A DNA stretch of 64,000 nucleotides from Thermoflavifilum sp. (GTDB lineage: Bacteria; Bacteroidota; Bacteroidia; Chitinophagales; Chitinophagaceae): NCBI RefSeq assembly GCF_014961315.1, contig NZ_CP063141.1:2453173-2517172 (forward strand), written 5' to 3'. This document shows, in pieces, positions 9,079 to 18,461 of the stretch; position 1 is the stretch's first letter; each line of letters starts with the position of its first letter. A program made the translations under genes and the position numbers. The notes beneath the pieces are model-generated. The model did not search any database. It was not told where the DNA came from and saw only the letters and a program-made list of their open reading frames with translations.

Positions 9079-10822
9079 TATTCAACAATCCGATCAGCGG
9101 CGCAATGCAAGCCTTCAGGTCATCCGTAAACTTATGCCGCTTATCCAGGATGATAAATCCCGGCTGATGATGGCCTGCATAGCAATGGTATTGAATGCAG
9201 TGCTTACGCTTGTAGCTCCATTGTTGATTGGTTACACGATCGATCGTTATATACAGCAGCATAACATGCATGGGGTATGGATAAATGGCTTCATATTACT
9301 GGTCATATACATTGTGGCATGGATAACCAACTATATGCAAACATTCTTGATGGGTATGGTTGGCCAGCATGTGTTGTATAAACTTCGCAATCAAATTTTT
9401 CATAAACTGCAGGAACTACCTCTGGCATTCTTTCACCAGAACCAGTCCGGTGATCTCATTTCAAGAATCAACAATGATACGGATAAGATTAATCAGTTCA
9501 TTTCTCAATCATTGATGCGTTTCCTTGGACTGATAGTAACCATGATCGGTGCGGGTATCTTTTTAATTTGCGTACATCCATCACTGGGATCGATTGCCCT
9601 GGCACCTGCAGCTGGAATCTTCATTTTTACGCGTTTTACCTCACACTGGGTAAAACAGCGGAATGCATACAGCCTGAAAACTACGGGTGGTATGAGCGCC
9701 GAGATTCAGGAGAGCCTGCATAATTTCAAAACCATTGTTGCTTTCAACAGGCGTGATTATTTCCGTCATCGTTTTGAAACGGTAAATCAACAAAATTATC
9801 ATGCGGCTATCAAAGCTGGCGTAGCCAATAATCTGTTGATGCCGGTATATAATTTATTTGCAAACATCGCCCAACTTATTGTACTGGCATACGGCATTTA
9901 TCTCATTGCGGCAGGCCATTTTACCATCGGTTTGCTCATCAGTTTTCTGGTTTATGTAAATCGTTTTTACAGTCCACTGCAGCAAATCGCTGTGCTATGG
10001 TCGGGCTTTCAAACAGCGCTGGCGGGATGGGATCGTATTTCTTATATCCTTTCACTTGAATCAAACCTCCCCGTAATACCTTCCTTGCAAAAGATATCGA
10101 CAACGTATCAATTGATTTTTGATAAGGTGAGTTTCAGTTATGATGGGAAAAAAGAAATCTTGCATGAAGTAAGCTTTCAACTTAAGAAAGGAAAAACTTA
10201 TGCTTTCATTGGTCCGACCGGTGGCGGGAAAACCACCATCGCCTCGCTGATTGCGCGTTTATATGATCCTGTTTCAGGAATTATTTATCTGGATGGACAT
10301 GATATGCGCAGTTACCCACCGGAGGTACGCACGCAAAAAATCGGCTTTATCTTGCAGGACCCGTTTTTGTTCACAGGCACACTTCAGGAAAATATTCTCT
10401 ATGGCAATGATCGGTATCAACATTACCATGAGCAAGAACTCATGCATTTATTGAAGGCACATGGACTGGATGTATTGCTCGAAAAATTTGATAAAGGCTT
10501 GCAAACCCGCATAGCTTCTACTGGTAATACCATAAGCCTGGGACAGAAACAACTCATTGCCTTCATACGTGCCGTGCTCCGCCATCCTGAAATCTTAATT
10601 CTGGATGAAGCAACAGCAAATATCGACACGGTTACGGAAAAACAGCTCGAAGAAATCTTAGATAAACTTCCCGATACCACCACACGTATTCTTATTGCGC
10701 ATCGACTTAATACCATTGAACACGCCGATGAAATCTTTCTCGTAAATGCAGGCGAAGTAAAAGCCGCAGGTTCACTTCAGCATGCTCTTCATATGCTCAT
10801 GCAGGAAGAACGTAAAAGCTGA
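9059..10822 (+). CDS. ABC exporter half-transporter 2 (permease-ATPase)
   Basis: 587 residues from the ATG at 9059, overlapping the first half-transporter by 20 bases. Six-helix membrane domain, then ATPase domain with Walker A GPTGGGKT, Walker B ILILDEATANID and the switch His present in IAHRLNTIE. The signature is degenerate: NTISLGQKQL instead of LSGGQ. Combined with the Gln switch of the partner, this gives one normal and one degenerate ATP site, the arrangement known from heterodimeric exporters such as TM287/288, LmrCD and BmrCD. Function probably export of a hydrophobic compound; not further resolvable. Confidence 0.87.
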   Translation: MNYNLYDIQQSDQRRNASLQVIRKLMPLIQDDKSRLMMACIAMVLNAVLTLVAPLLIGYTIDRYIQQHNMHGVWINGFILLVIYIVAWITNYMQTFLMGMVGQHVLYKLRNQIFHKLQELPLAFFHQNQSGDLISRINNDTDKINQFISQSLMRFLGLIVTMIGAGIFLICVHPSLGSIALAPAAGIFIFTRFTSHWVKQRNAYSLKTTGGMSAEIQESLHNFKTIVAFNRRDYFRHRFETVNQQNYHAAIKAGVANNLLMPVYNLFANIAQLIVLAYGIYLIAAGHFTIGLLISFLVYVNRFYSPLQQIAVLWSGFQTALAGWDRISYILSLESNLPVIPSLQKISTTYQLIFDKVSFSYDGKKEILHEVSFQLKKGKTYAFIGPTGGGKTTIASLIARLYDPVSGIIYLDGHDMRSYPPEVRTQKIGFILQDPFLFTGTLQENILYGNDRYQHYHEQELMHLLKAHGLDVLLEKFDKGLQTRIASTGNTISLGQKQLIAFIRAVLRHPEILILDEATANIDTVTEKQLEEILDKLPDTTTRILIAHRLNTIEHADEIFLVNAGEVKAAGSLQHALHMLMQEERKS

Positions 10823-10916
10823 TGCATCATCGAATGGCTGTAAACATAGCGTTAAACTTCTTGTAAAATCGCCAGAGTGCAATCCATGCAGTAACTTTAC
10901 GAAAAATTGAATAAGG

Positions 10917-12017
10917 ATGAAAAGCCTTCTGTGCATGATTCTTTTCTGTATCTCGAGTTTTTTTGCCGCATCGGCTCAGGCTATCATTCATCAACAACAG
11001 GAAGCCGATCGGGCTGGAGTAATTTTTCGATACATTAAACATGAAGTGATGCCCGGTGAAACCTGGTATCGACTCGGGAAAATTTATCATCTTGATCCAA
11101 CTACAATCGCGCGAGCTAATGGTATGACGGTTGACAGTGTGTTGCGTGTGCATGTATCCATTAAGATTCCATTGCTTACTGAAAATTTTATTCAACCCCA
11201 CGAAATTCCATCCGAAGGTTATCAGCCCGTTTTTCATCAGGTCATGCCTGGTGAAACGCTTTACCATATCAGCACACTATATAAACCCGCCACAGTAGAA
11301 GATTTGCGCAACTGGAATCATGTAACGGGTAACGAGATTCACAGCGGACAATTGCTGGTTGTGGGATTTATGCGATTTGATGCAGCTGCATTGCCGCTTG
11401 CATCTGCTTCATCCATAACCACCAATACGCAACCGTCGATAACGCATCCCGCACCTATAGCACATGTGGATAGCAGCATGATGTTTCGCACGATTCCACC
11501 CAGAACGGCTACAGATGGGCATATCCCTCCGCCTATATCTGATGATCATATAACAACCGATACCTATCATCCACAGGCTATGACGCAACAATCATCATCA
11601 GCAGTCAGCTATGCAGATTTGTCCAGACAGTCGCCTGTAGCTACTCCCGTTGTTTCTTCTTCAGCGGAAATCGATGAATCAAGTCCGTTTCAGCACGACT
11701 ATCTCCAACAAATCCACCAACCGGGCTGGAAGCAGGCGGAGGTGAGAGGCGCTGCAGGATGGTTTTCCAGCAATATTCCACCTTCATCCAGAAAATATTA
11801 CGTGTTGTTTAATGATGCACCGCGTGGACAGATCATTGAAATTACCAATCCCTTAAATGGCAAATCCATTTATGCGAAAGTACTGGATGGAATTCCCAGA
11901 TTAGGCGAAAATGCCAATTTGATTGTAAAAATCAGTGATGCGGCGCAAAAAGACCTGGGCATTACACAGGATAAGTTTTTCTGTATTGTACATTATTTTG
12001 TATCCGATAAAAAATGA
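10917..12017 (+). CDS. Secreted LysM protein with C-terminal RlpA/double-psi-like domain
   Basis: 366 residues with a signal peptide (MKSLLCMILFCISSFFAASAQA). Two LysM peptidoglycan-binding modules are visible: EVMPGETWYRLGKIYHLDPT (about residues 42-85) and QVMPGETLYHISTLY (about 104-150). A long low-complexity Ser/Thr/Pro/His linker (about 155-250) follows. The last 90 residues (YYVLFNDAPRGQIIEITNPLNG... then YAKVLDGIPR) look like a compact beta-barrel of the RlpA/double-psi type. Likely a cell-wall-associated periplasmic protein. RlpA proteins can be lytic transglycosylases, but the catalytic residues cannot be assigned here with certainty. Ends 3 bases before the convergent fmt stop. Confidence 0.75.
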   Translation: MKSLLCMILFCISSFFAASAQAIIHQQQEADRAGVIFRYIKHEVMPGETWYRLGKIYHLDPTTIARANGMTVDSVLRVHVSIKIPLLTENFIQPHEIPSEGYQPVFHQVMPGETLYHISTLYKPATVEDLRNWNHVTGNEIHSGQLLVVGFMRFDAAALPLASASSITTNTQPSITHPAPIAHVDSSMMFRTIPPRTATDGHIPPPISDDHITTDTYHPQAMTQQSSSAVSYADLSRQSPVATPVVSSSAEIDESSPFQHDYLQQIHQPGWKQAEVRGAAGWFSSNIPPSSRKYYVLFNDAPRGQIIEITNPLNGKSIYAKVLDGIPRLGENANLIVKISDAAQKDLGITQDKFFCIVHYFVSDKK

Positions 12018-12020
12018 TTT

Positions 12021-12962
12021 TTATCTTCTGAAGCCTTTCAGGAATTCTTTTACAGGCAGGCGTTTGCGACCTTCTAATTGCAATTCATCAACGGCCACCC
12101 AGCCGTCGGCAGCAGCAACATGCAGGTATGTTTTCCCATCCGTATCCCATGTACCTGGTGGTGCAGCGGGTGAAGATAAAGGTAAACAAACATGAGCACG
12201 GAAGATGCGCAGTATTTTTCCATCGAGTTGCGTCCAAGCCACCGGTGAGGGATTCATCCCTAAAATCCATTGGACGACTTGGGCAGCCGGCCGATCCCAG
12301 AAAATTTGTGCATCGGATTTATGAATTTTCGGAGCGGGATGTAACGTCATGCCCGGTTTTACGAGTTGTGCTTGTGGAATAGGCTGCAGGCGATGATGCA
12401 TCATATCTTCAATTGTGTTCATCAACAATTCGGCCCCTATCATTTTCAGCCTGTCGTGCAATTCGCCTGCTGTTTCTCCCGGGAGAATGGGTGTGCGAAC
12501 TTGCGCGAGCACATCGCCCGTGTCGATATCGTGTGATAACTGGAAAATCGTGATGCCGGTTTCCGTTTCGCCATTGATGATTGCCCATTGAATGGGTGCT
12601 GCACCGCGATAATCGGGCAGCAGCGAAGCATGTATGTTGATTGTACCCATGGGGGGCAGTTTCCAGACGGCTTCCGGTAACATGCGAAAAGCTACGACCA
12701 CCTGCAGATCGGGCCGAAGGGCCTGTAGCTGCTCGAGAAATCCAGCATCCTTCAGTTTCACCGGTTGCAATACCGGAATCCCATACTGGAGAGCCACCTG
12801 CTTGATAGGCGACATAGCCGTTTGCAGACCTCTACCTGCGGGCTTATCGGGAGCCGTGACCACGCCCGCTACCTGATGATGCGAGCGAAGCAGTGCTTCG
12901 AGTGCGGGAACACCAAATGCGGCCGTGCCTAAAAACACGATGCGTAATCGATCTCGCTGCAT
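12021..12962 (-). CDS. fmt: Methionyl-tRNA formyltransferase
   Basis: 313 residues, usual length for Fmt. N-terminal GTAAFGVPALEALLRSHHQV, then VVTAPDKPAGRG, and the folate-enzyme core HASLLPDYRGAAPIQWAIINGE with catalytic Asn/His and the later GDVL region (SHDIDTGDVL) all fit. The C-terminal 100 residues are the tRNA-binding OB-fold part. It formylates the initiator Met-tRNA using 10-formyl-tetrahydrofolate in the cytosol. It sits 5 bases downstream of the DUF1343 gene and could be cotranscribed with it. No def (peptide deformylase) neighbour is present here. Confidence 0.95.
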   Translation of the reverse strand: MQRDRLRIVFLGTAAFGVPALEALLRSHHQVAGVVTAPDKPAGRGLQTAMSPIKQVALQYGIPVLQPVKLKDAGFLEQLQALRPDLQVVVAFRMLPEAVWKLPPMGTINIHASLLPDYRGAAPIQWAIINGETETGITIFQLSHDIDTGDVLAQVRTPILPGETAGELHDRLKMIGAELLMNTIEDMMHHRLQPIPQAQLVKPGMTLHPAPKIHKSDAQIFWDRPAAQVVQWILGMNPSPVAWTQLDGKILRIFRAHVCLPLSSPAAPPGTWDTDGKTYLHVAAADGWVAVDELQLEGRKRLPVKEFLKGFRR

Positions 12963-12967
12963 AAGTT

Positions 12968-14149
12968 TCAGGGATACAAGAGATATTTTTTCCGGATGGT
13001 TTTAAATCGTTGTAGCGCAGGCTCCCAGCTGCGACGGATAGCTTTTTCGCTCAAGCCCCGCTCAATTTGCTTTTGCAAGATAGTATTCCCGGCCAGTTTG
13101 GTGAAATAGGCGTTGAAGAAATGTGTTTTGTCGGGAAATAATCGATATGCCTGCATCAGCCATATAAGCGAGAGATGGTGATCGATTTGCTTCAACGTTT
13201 GTGCAGGAGATTGGATTAATGAAACGCCATAACAGACTTGATTTTCATAAAGTGGATGTTGTGCACCGGGTACGGGTCGCGGAATAAACCTAAATAAATC
13301 GTGTGGAAAATCAGGATGGCCAAATATTTCGAAAGGATGATCCGTGCCACGTCCTACGCTGATGGCGGTACCCTCAAAGAAGCACAATGCCGGATATAGA
13401 TAAACTGCATTCATGGTACGCAGATTAGGAGAAGGCGGAACAGGAAGCTGATATAAACTATCGTGCGCATAATGTAAACAGGGAATCACGATCAGGCTAC
13501 AGGTATCGCCATGAGCAAGCCAGTGTTCGCCATTCAGCATACGGGCATATTCACCGGGGGTCATGCCATATACCACTGGAATCGGCTGCATGCCTACAAA
13601 TGAACGATAGGTCGTATCCAGCACAGGACCATCTACATAAAAACCATTAGGATTGGGCCTGTCCAGCACAATTAACGGCAGATGATGTTCGGCTGCGGCT
13701 TCCATCAAAAATTGCAGCGAAGAGATATAGGTATAAAAACGCACACCCACATCCTGAATATCATATACCAGCACATCTACATCCTGCAAATCAGCAGCAG
13801 ACGGCTTGTAATGCCCGGCTCCATACAGAGAAACCACAGGTAAGCCCGTTGCGGAATCAATGCTATTGCCTATGTGTTCGCCCGCACTGGCCATTCCACG
13901 GAAACCATGTTCGGGACTGAAAATTTTTACGATATGCACCCCACGTTTCAGCAATGTATCCACCAGTTGTTGATCACCAACGATAGACGTTTGATTGACC
14001 AGCATAGCTACCCGCTTGTGCATGAGCAGGGGGAGATATTGATCCATGCGTTCTGCACCAGTTATGATACGCTGGGCTTGCGCAGGCCATGCCAGTAAGC
14101 AAATCCAGATGAGCATCCAGCCTAAAGGTTTTTGTACATGCATAAGCAT
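12968..14149 (-). CDS. DUF1343 protein, NamZ-like exo-muramidase (GH171 type), secreted
   Basis: 393 residues from the ATG at 14149, where a signal peptide starts (LGWMLIWICLLAWPAQAQ); the longer open frame to 14281 runs into the divergent promoter region of the FKBP gene and is unlikely to be translated. Family features: RVAMLVNQTSIV, the IFSPEHGFRG motif, DVLVYDIQDVGVRFYTYISSL and the DRPNPNG motif. DUF1343 members include NamZ, an exo-beta-N-acetylmuramidase used in peptidoglycan recycling; specificity here is inferred from family. It is 5 bases upstream of fmt on the same strand. Confidence 0.85.
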   Translation of the reverse strand: MLMHVQKPLGWMLIWICLLAWPAQAQRIITGAERMDQYLPLLMHKRVAMLVNQTSIVGDQQLVDTLLKRGVHIVKIFSPEHGFRGMASAGEHIGNSIDSATGLPVVSLYGAGHYKPSAADLQDVDVLVYDIQDVGVRFYTYISSLQFLMEAAAEHHLPLIVLDRPNPNGFYVDGPVLDTTYRSFVGMQPIPVVYGMTPGEYARMLNGEHWLAHGDTCSLIVIPCLHYAHDSLYQLPVPPSPNLRTMNAVYLYPALCFFEGTAISVGRGTDHPFEIFGHPDFPHDLFRFIPRPVPGAQHPLYENQVCYGVSLIQSPAQTLKQIDHHLSLIWLMQAYRLFPDKTHFFNAYFTKLAGNTILQKQIERGLSEKAIRRSWEPALQRFKTIRKKYLLYP

Positions 14150-14298
14150 AGGTATTTTGGGAAGAACAGGAATTTCATTAAACAAAAACAAAAAAACGGC
14201 GAATTGATTGCATAAAGAAAATTTTTTCTGAGATACATTTTTCGCAAGCCGATTTTCCTTAACTTGCTGCATATTCATCACATATTAATGACAAACAC

Positions 14299-14730
14299 AT
14301 GAACAAATTTGTTAAAAAAGGAGACACGGTGAAAGTGCATTACCATGGGAAATTATCGAATGGTTTTACGTTTGATTCTTCCGAGGGTCGCGAACCATTT
14401 GAGTTTGAAGTAGGTGCAGGCACCGTGATTAAAGGTTTCGATGATGCCGTATTGAACATGCATGTAGGCGAAAAGAAAACGGTGAACATACCTAAAGAAG
14501 AAGCTTACGGTGAACGCGATGAAAGCCTGGTCGTGAACTTTCCACGAAATCAGTTTCCTCCCGATCTACATCCGGAAGTGGGCATGGAATTGCAGATGAG
14601 CAATGATGCAGGCCAGGTATTTCCGGTAATTGTACAGGATGTAACGGAAGAATATGTAACGCTTGATGCCAATCATCCCCTGGCAGGCGAGGACTTAATA
14701 TTTGAAATCGAACTGGTAGAAATTCTGTAA
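14299..14730 (+). CDS. FKBP-type peptidyl-prolyl isomerase, SlyD-like
   Basis: 143 residues. The two halves of the FKBP domain (KKGDTVKVHYHGKLSNGFTFDSS... and ...LAGEDLIFEIELVEIL) flank a chaperone insert-in-flap region around the segment AYGERDESLVVNFPRNQFP, the SlyD arrangement. The His/Cys-rich metal tail of E. coli SlyD is absent. It catalyses proline cis-trans isomerisation and likely acts as a cytosolic folding helper; no signal peptide. Transcribed divergently from the DUF1343 gene, with about 150 bases between them, and convergently with the thioesterase. Confidence 0.9.
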   Translation: MNKFVKKGDTVKVHYHGKLSNGFTFDSSEGREPFEFEVGAGTVIKGFDDAVLNMHVGEKKTVNIPKEEAYGERDESLVVNFPRNQFPPDLHPEVGMELQMSNDAGQVFPVIVQDVTEEYVTLDANHPLAGEDLIFEIELVEIL

Positions 14731-14768
14731 TTCATTTTCCCTGAGCTCCGATATCGGTTTGAAGTCTA

Positions 14769-15236
14769 TTATGGCAACATGCTGGCATCGGGGCTTTTCA
14801 TAACCTGTGATCGGTCGATTACTGCTACGGTAAGGCGGCTTACACTTACGAGTTTATTTTTATCGTCGCTGATACGGATATCCCATACCTGTGTGGTTTT
14901 GCCGATATGCAGCGGGCGTGCTATTCCGTGTACGCGCCCTTCGCGAACCGGGCGAATATGATTGAGATTAATTTCCATACCCACACAGGCTTTCTGTCGG
15001 GGATCGACCACCAGTGCAGCAGCTACACTACCCAGTGTTTCCGCAAGGGTAGCCGAAGCGCCCCCATGCAACAAGCCGTAGGGTTGGCGGGTTTTTTCAT
15101 TAACCGGCATCATGGCTTTTAAATAATCGGGGCCGATTTCGGTGAAGATAATCCCCAGATATTCGCTCATGGTGTCTTTCGACAGTTCGTGCAGGGTATC
15201 TAAATTGATGTCTAATGAGTACCAGATGGGATGCAT
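14769..15236 (-). CDS. Hotdog-fold thioesterase (PaaI/MenI-like)
   Basis: 155 residues from the ATG at 15236 (MHPIWYSLDINLDTL); the open frame continues upstream to 15272 but the conserved family length begins near this Met. Core motif YGLLHGGASATLAETLGSVAA contains the HGG...E/AE active-site pattern of PaaI-type thioesterases, and CVGMEINLNHIRPVREG is the matching second half. It hydrolyses an acyl-CoA: possibly DHNA-CoA in menaquinone synthesis or phenylacetyl-CoA intermediates. The substrate cannot be read from sequence. It follows the FAH-family hydrolase gene by about 40 bases on the same strand. Confidence 0.88.
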   Translation of the reverse strand: MHPIWYSLDINLDTLHELSKDTMSEYLGIIFTEIGPDYLKAMMPVNEKTRQPYGLLHGGASATLAETLGSVAAALVVDPRQKACVGMEINLNHIRPVREGRVHGIARPLHIGKTTQVWDIRISDDKNKLVSVSRLTVAVIDRSQVMKSPDASMLP

Positions 15237-15274
15237 GGTGAAAGATTGTATCAGCAAGATAAGCAAAATCAAAT

Positions 15275-16122
15275 TTACATGAAGGCGACGGCTTGTTGTT
15301 GGGCCTCACCGAGTCCATCAATCCCGTAAGTGATACGATCTCCTGGTTGTAAAAATCGTTGTGGATGTTTGCCCATACCCACGCCTGCTGGTGTACCCGT
15401 TGATATGATATCGCCGGGATAAAGCGTCATCAAATGACTCAGATAGTGAATCAGAAAAGGTATCTGAAAAATCATTTCCCGGGTATTGCTTTGTTGTTGT
15501 ATCTCGTCATTAACGCTAAGCCATAGATTTAGCTGATGTGGATCGGGGATTTCATCGGCTGTGACCAGATAAGGACCAAGTGGTGCAAAACTATCGAAGC
15601 TCTTACCTTTGGTCCACTGACCTGTATCTTCTAATTGAAAATAACGTTCGCTGTAATCGTTCATCATCGCATAACCAGCCACATATCCCATGGCCGAAGA
15701 TTCCGATACGTGAGCGGCTTTTTTGCCTATCACCACCGCCAGTTCCACTTCCCAGTCGGTTTTCCTGCTTCCCTGTGGAATAATTAACGGGTCGCTCACC
15801 CCGCAGAGCGCCGATGGTGCTTTCAAAAAAATAACCGGAGAAGATGGAATTTTTGCGCCGGTTTCGCGTGCATGATCGGCATAATTCAATCCAATGCAAA
15901 TGATTTTAGATGGTCTTTTTACACAGGGCCCTATGCGGGATGTTCTGATATCCGGGCAACTATCTATATGCCTTTGCAGCCAGCTCTTCAGCCGTTCCGG
16001 GCCGTTTGTTTCAAAAAATGATTCATCATAATCTTCGCCAAATGCCGATACATCGACCCAGCGATCGTCCTGCCATACAGCTGGTTTTCCTGGCCGGCTT
16101 CACCCAAACGTCCTAATTTCAT
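15275..16122 (-). pseudogene. FAH-family hydrolase (2,4-diketo-3-deoxy-L-fuconate hydrolase-like), N-terminal frameshift
   Basis: Reading leftward from ATG at 16122 gives MKLGRLGEAG, the usual start of this family. The frame then shifts: from about 16095 the family sequence continues in another frame as PGKPAVWQDDRWVDV, then GPCVKRPSKIICIGLNYADHA and, further on, KTDWEVELAVVIGKKA, GKSFDSFAPLGPYLV and STGTPAGVGMG. In that second frame there is a TGA at 16100-16102 and no ATG, so only a TTG at 15889 would start a shortened 204-residue protein lacking the first third. One lost base near 16093-16098 explains this; restored length is about 282 residues. The family cleaves beta-diketo acids; next to GH29 and an SDR, fuconate breakdown is a reasonable guess. 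Error versus real mutation cannot be told here. Confidence 0.8.
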
Positions 16123-16160
16123 GAGATGCTTGTTTTATGGTTTGCTTACGTATCAGGAAT

Positions 16161-17504
16161 TTATTGTTTTGACATCACAGGGTGCCGGAATGATTGATGC
16201 TGAACCGGAGAAAATTTCAGGATCAGTATTTCATCGATTGGGTTTATATGCGATGGATCAAGGTAAATAAAAATGCCTTCTGCCTGTTGTTTAAAACGCA
16301 AGGGTTGATGGTGATTAAAGTCTTCAACAGCTAACAAACGCGCCGTAATGTCGGGAATGAACAGCACACTGTTTTCCGGCACCTGCAACACATGCAGGTA
16401 TTGTAGGCCTCCGGCCTGCGTGCTTACGCCCCAGGGCTGCGGTGGTATAATGCCGGCTCGTGTGTTGTAAATCGTTTCACCGTATGTTTTCATCCATTCA
16501 CCTACTTTCAGCAGGGTGTCCACGAATTCCTGCTGGATACGACCATCGGGCATGGGCCCGACATTGAGCAGTAGATTGGCATTGCGACCGGCATCATTGA
16601 CCAGCAGGTGAATGATTTGTTTGACGGATTTGAAATGATGATCACTCAGGGTGAATCCCCAGCTATTGTTCATGGTTTCGCATGATTCGAGGGGAAGATC
16701 TTTGCTTACGCCGCCCGTGTTCCAACCATGCGAGTTACCACCGGGCAGGTCTTTTTCAAATTCCTGAAAATCCTGTCCAGGTTCGGGATCATGGTGATGG
16801 TTGTTGACAATCAAAGCTTGAGGTTGCAAACGATGAATAAGCGCAAAAATCTCGTCCAGATGCCAGTCGGCGTCAGGTCTTTCCCATTCTCCGTCAAACC
16901 ATATACCGCCAATAGGTCCGTATTGGGTGAGCAATTCAGTAAGCTGTGTTTTCATGAATTGAATGTAATGATCCCAGTCGGCATGCAGGGGCTTCCCATT
17001 CACAATAGGCTGTCCAAAACCATAGTCGGGCCTTCCCCAGTCGAGCAGCGAATAGTAAAAAAACAATTTCAAACCCTGTTTACGGCATTCTTCGGCCAGG
17101 TCTTTCATGGGATCATGATGCCAGGGTGTGGCATCCACTACGTTGTAGGGCGTGGCACGGGTAGCAAACATGCTGAAGCCATCATGATGCCGTGATGTGA
17201 TGGTGATGTATTTCATTCCTGCGGCCTTAGCCAGCGCTACCCATTGCTTCGCATCGAAAGCATAGGGGTAAAACAAGCTGGCAAGCCTGCTATAATCGTG
17301 ATAGGAGATATGTTCGTTGTGCATTACCCATTCGCCGTCGCCGAGGATACTGTAAATACCCCAGTGGATGAACATACCAAAACGACGATTCTGAAAATCT
17401 TCGCGGGCCTGCAGGTTTTCAGGCGAAGGCTGATAACCCTGTTGCGCATGCAAGGAAACCGATAACACTCCGATGCAAAACCAGGTAAGGAGAATTGTTT
17501 TCAT
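16161..17504 (-). CDS. Alpha-L-fucosidase, GH29, secreted
   Basis: 447 residues with a signal peptide (SVSLHAQQ). GH29 features: RRFGMFIHWGIYSILGDGEW near residue 40, TSRHHDGFSMF, and GGIWFDGEW, in which the Asp is the nucleophile, about residue 200. The domain is followed by DPEPGQDFQEFE and a C-terminal tail with LNVGPMPDGRIQQEFVDTL, all typical. Removes terminal alpha-fucose from glycans in the periplasm or outside. It lies between an SDR (23 bases upstream) and the FAH-family gene (38 bases downstream), all leftward, which suggests a fucose-use operon. Confidence 0.92.
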   Translation of the reverse strand: MKTILLTWFCIGVLSVSLHAQQGYQPSPENLQAREDFQNRRFGMFIHWGIYSILGDGEWVMHNEHISYHDYSRLASLFYPYAFDAKQWVALAKAAGMKYITITSRHHDGFSMFATRATPYNVVDATPWHHDPMKDLAEECRKQGLKLFFYYSLLDWGRPDYGFGQPIVNGKPLHADWDHYIQFMKTQLTELLTQYGPIGGIWFDGEWERPDADWHLDEIFALIHRLQPQALIVNNHHHDPEPGQDFQEFEKDLPGGNSHGWNTGGVSKDLPLESCETMNNSWGFTLSDHHFKSVKQIIHLLVNDAGRNANLLLNVGPMPDGRIQQEFVDTLLKVGEWMKTYGETIYNTRAGIIPPQPWGVSTQAGGLQYLHVLQVPENSVLFIPDITARLLAVEDFNHHQPLRFKQQAEGIFIYLDPSHINPIDEILILKFSPVQHQSFRHPVMSKQ

Positions 17505-17526
17505 GGCAGTGGGTATGAAAAAATTT

Positions 17527-18312
17527 TTAATTGTTTAGTTTGATAAAACCACCGTCGATCGGATAATCGCATCCGGTGATAAAAGAGGCTTCATCACTGC
17601 ACAGGTATAGTGCCAGATACGCCACTTCTTCCGGTGTGGCCATCCGGCCGATAGGCTGGGTAGCCGATAATTTCTGGAACATTTCCATTTCACGTCCCGG
17701 ATAATTTTTTTGCAGAAAACCATCTACAAATGGTGTATGCACGCGTGCCGGCGAGATACTGTTGCAGCGGATATGATCATGAATATAATCTTTTGCCACC
17801 GATAAAGTCATGGCATATACGGCACCTTTGCTCATGCTGTAGGCAAAGCGATCGGGAAGGCCCACATGAGCTGCTATAGAAGCCAGATTCAGGATAACAC
17901 CGTGTTGTTGCTGTTTCATCACCGGCAACACGGCCTGCATACAGAGAAATGTGCCTTTCACATTTACTGCGAATATCCTGTCGAAATCTTCTACTGTCGT
18001 ATTTTCCAGCCGGCCAATATGGGCAATACCAGCACTGTTCACCAGGATGTGCACGCCTCCCTGATCCTTGCATATACGGTTTACGACCTGCTTTACGGCG
18101 ACTGCATCCGTCACATCAGCCTGATAGGCAAAAGCCTGATGGCCGGTTGAAGTGATTTCCTGAACCACCTGAAGGGCTTGCTGTAGCTGAAGATCCACCA
18201 CACATACCGTTGCCCCCTGCCGGGCAAACACCTGTGCAATTGCTCGACCAATGCCGCTGGCTGCTCCGGTTATGATGGCTATTTTCTGATCCAGGCGAAA
18301 CAATTCGGCCAT
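17527..18312 (-). CDS. Short-chain dehydrogenase/reductase (classical SDR)
   Basis: 261 residues. Cofactor motif TGAASGIGRAIAQVFARQGA, the NSAG motif, catalytic Ser in LNLASIAA and YSMSKG with catalytic Tyr and Lys are all present; CDYPIDGGFIKLNN is the standard C-terminus. An acidic residue after the second beta strand (VVDL) suggests NAD rather than NADP. First gene of the leftward SDR-GH29-FAH group, so oxidation of L-fucose or of a keto-deoxy-fuconate intermediate is plausible but only inferred from neighbours. Other sugars or alcohols are possible. Confidence 0.87.
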   Translation of the reverse strand: MAELFRLDQKIAIITGAASGIGRAIAQVFARQGATVCVVDLQLQQALQVVQEITSTGHQAFAYQADVTDAVAVKQVVNRICKDQGGVHILVNSAGIAHIGRLENTTVEDFDRIFAVNVKGTFLCMQAVLPVMKQQQHGVILNLASIAAHVGLPDRFAYSMSKGAVYAMTLSVAKDYIHDHIRCNSISPARVHTPFVDGFLQKNYPGREMEMFQKLSATQPIGRMATPEEVAYLALYLCSDEASFITGCDYPIDGGFIKLNN

Positions 18313-18461
18313 AATGGTTTAAAAATAAAAAACGGAATGGTATGGAAATATTTGTTATGCCTATTGCATCTCAACTTTCAAAATCGTCAATTCATCAGTA
18401 TATCAGCTATACGTGCTGTTTCCAATAAACCATAAAAAGTGCTGTTGCAGCACATTTGAAT

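Noticed and set aside
14150..14281. N-terminal extension of the DUF1343 protein
   Set aside because: The extra residues precede the signal peptide and occupy the divergent promoter gap; the ATG at 14149 fits better.
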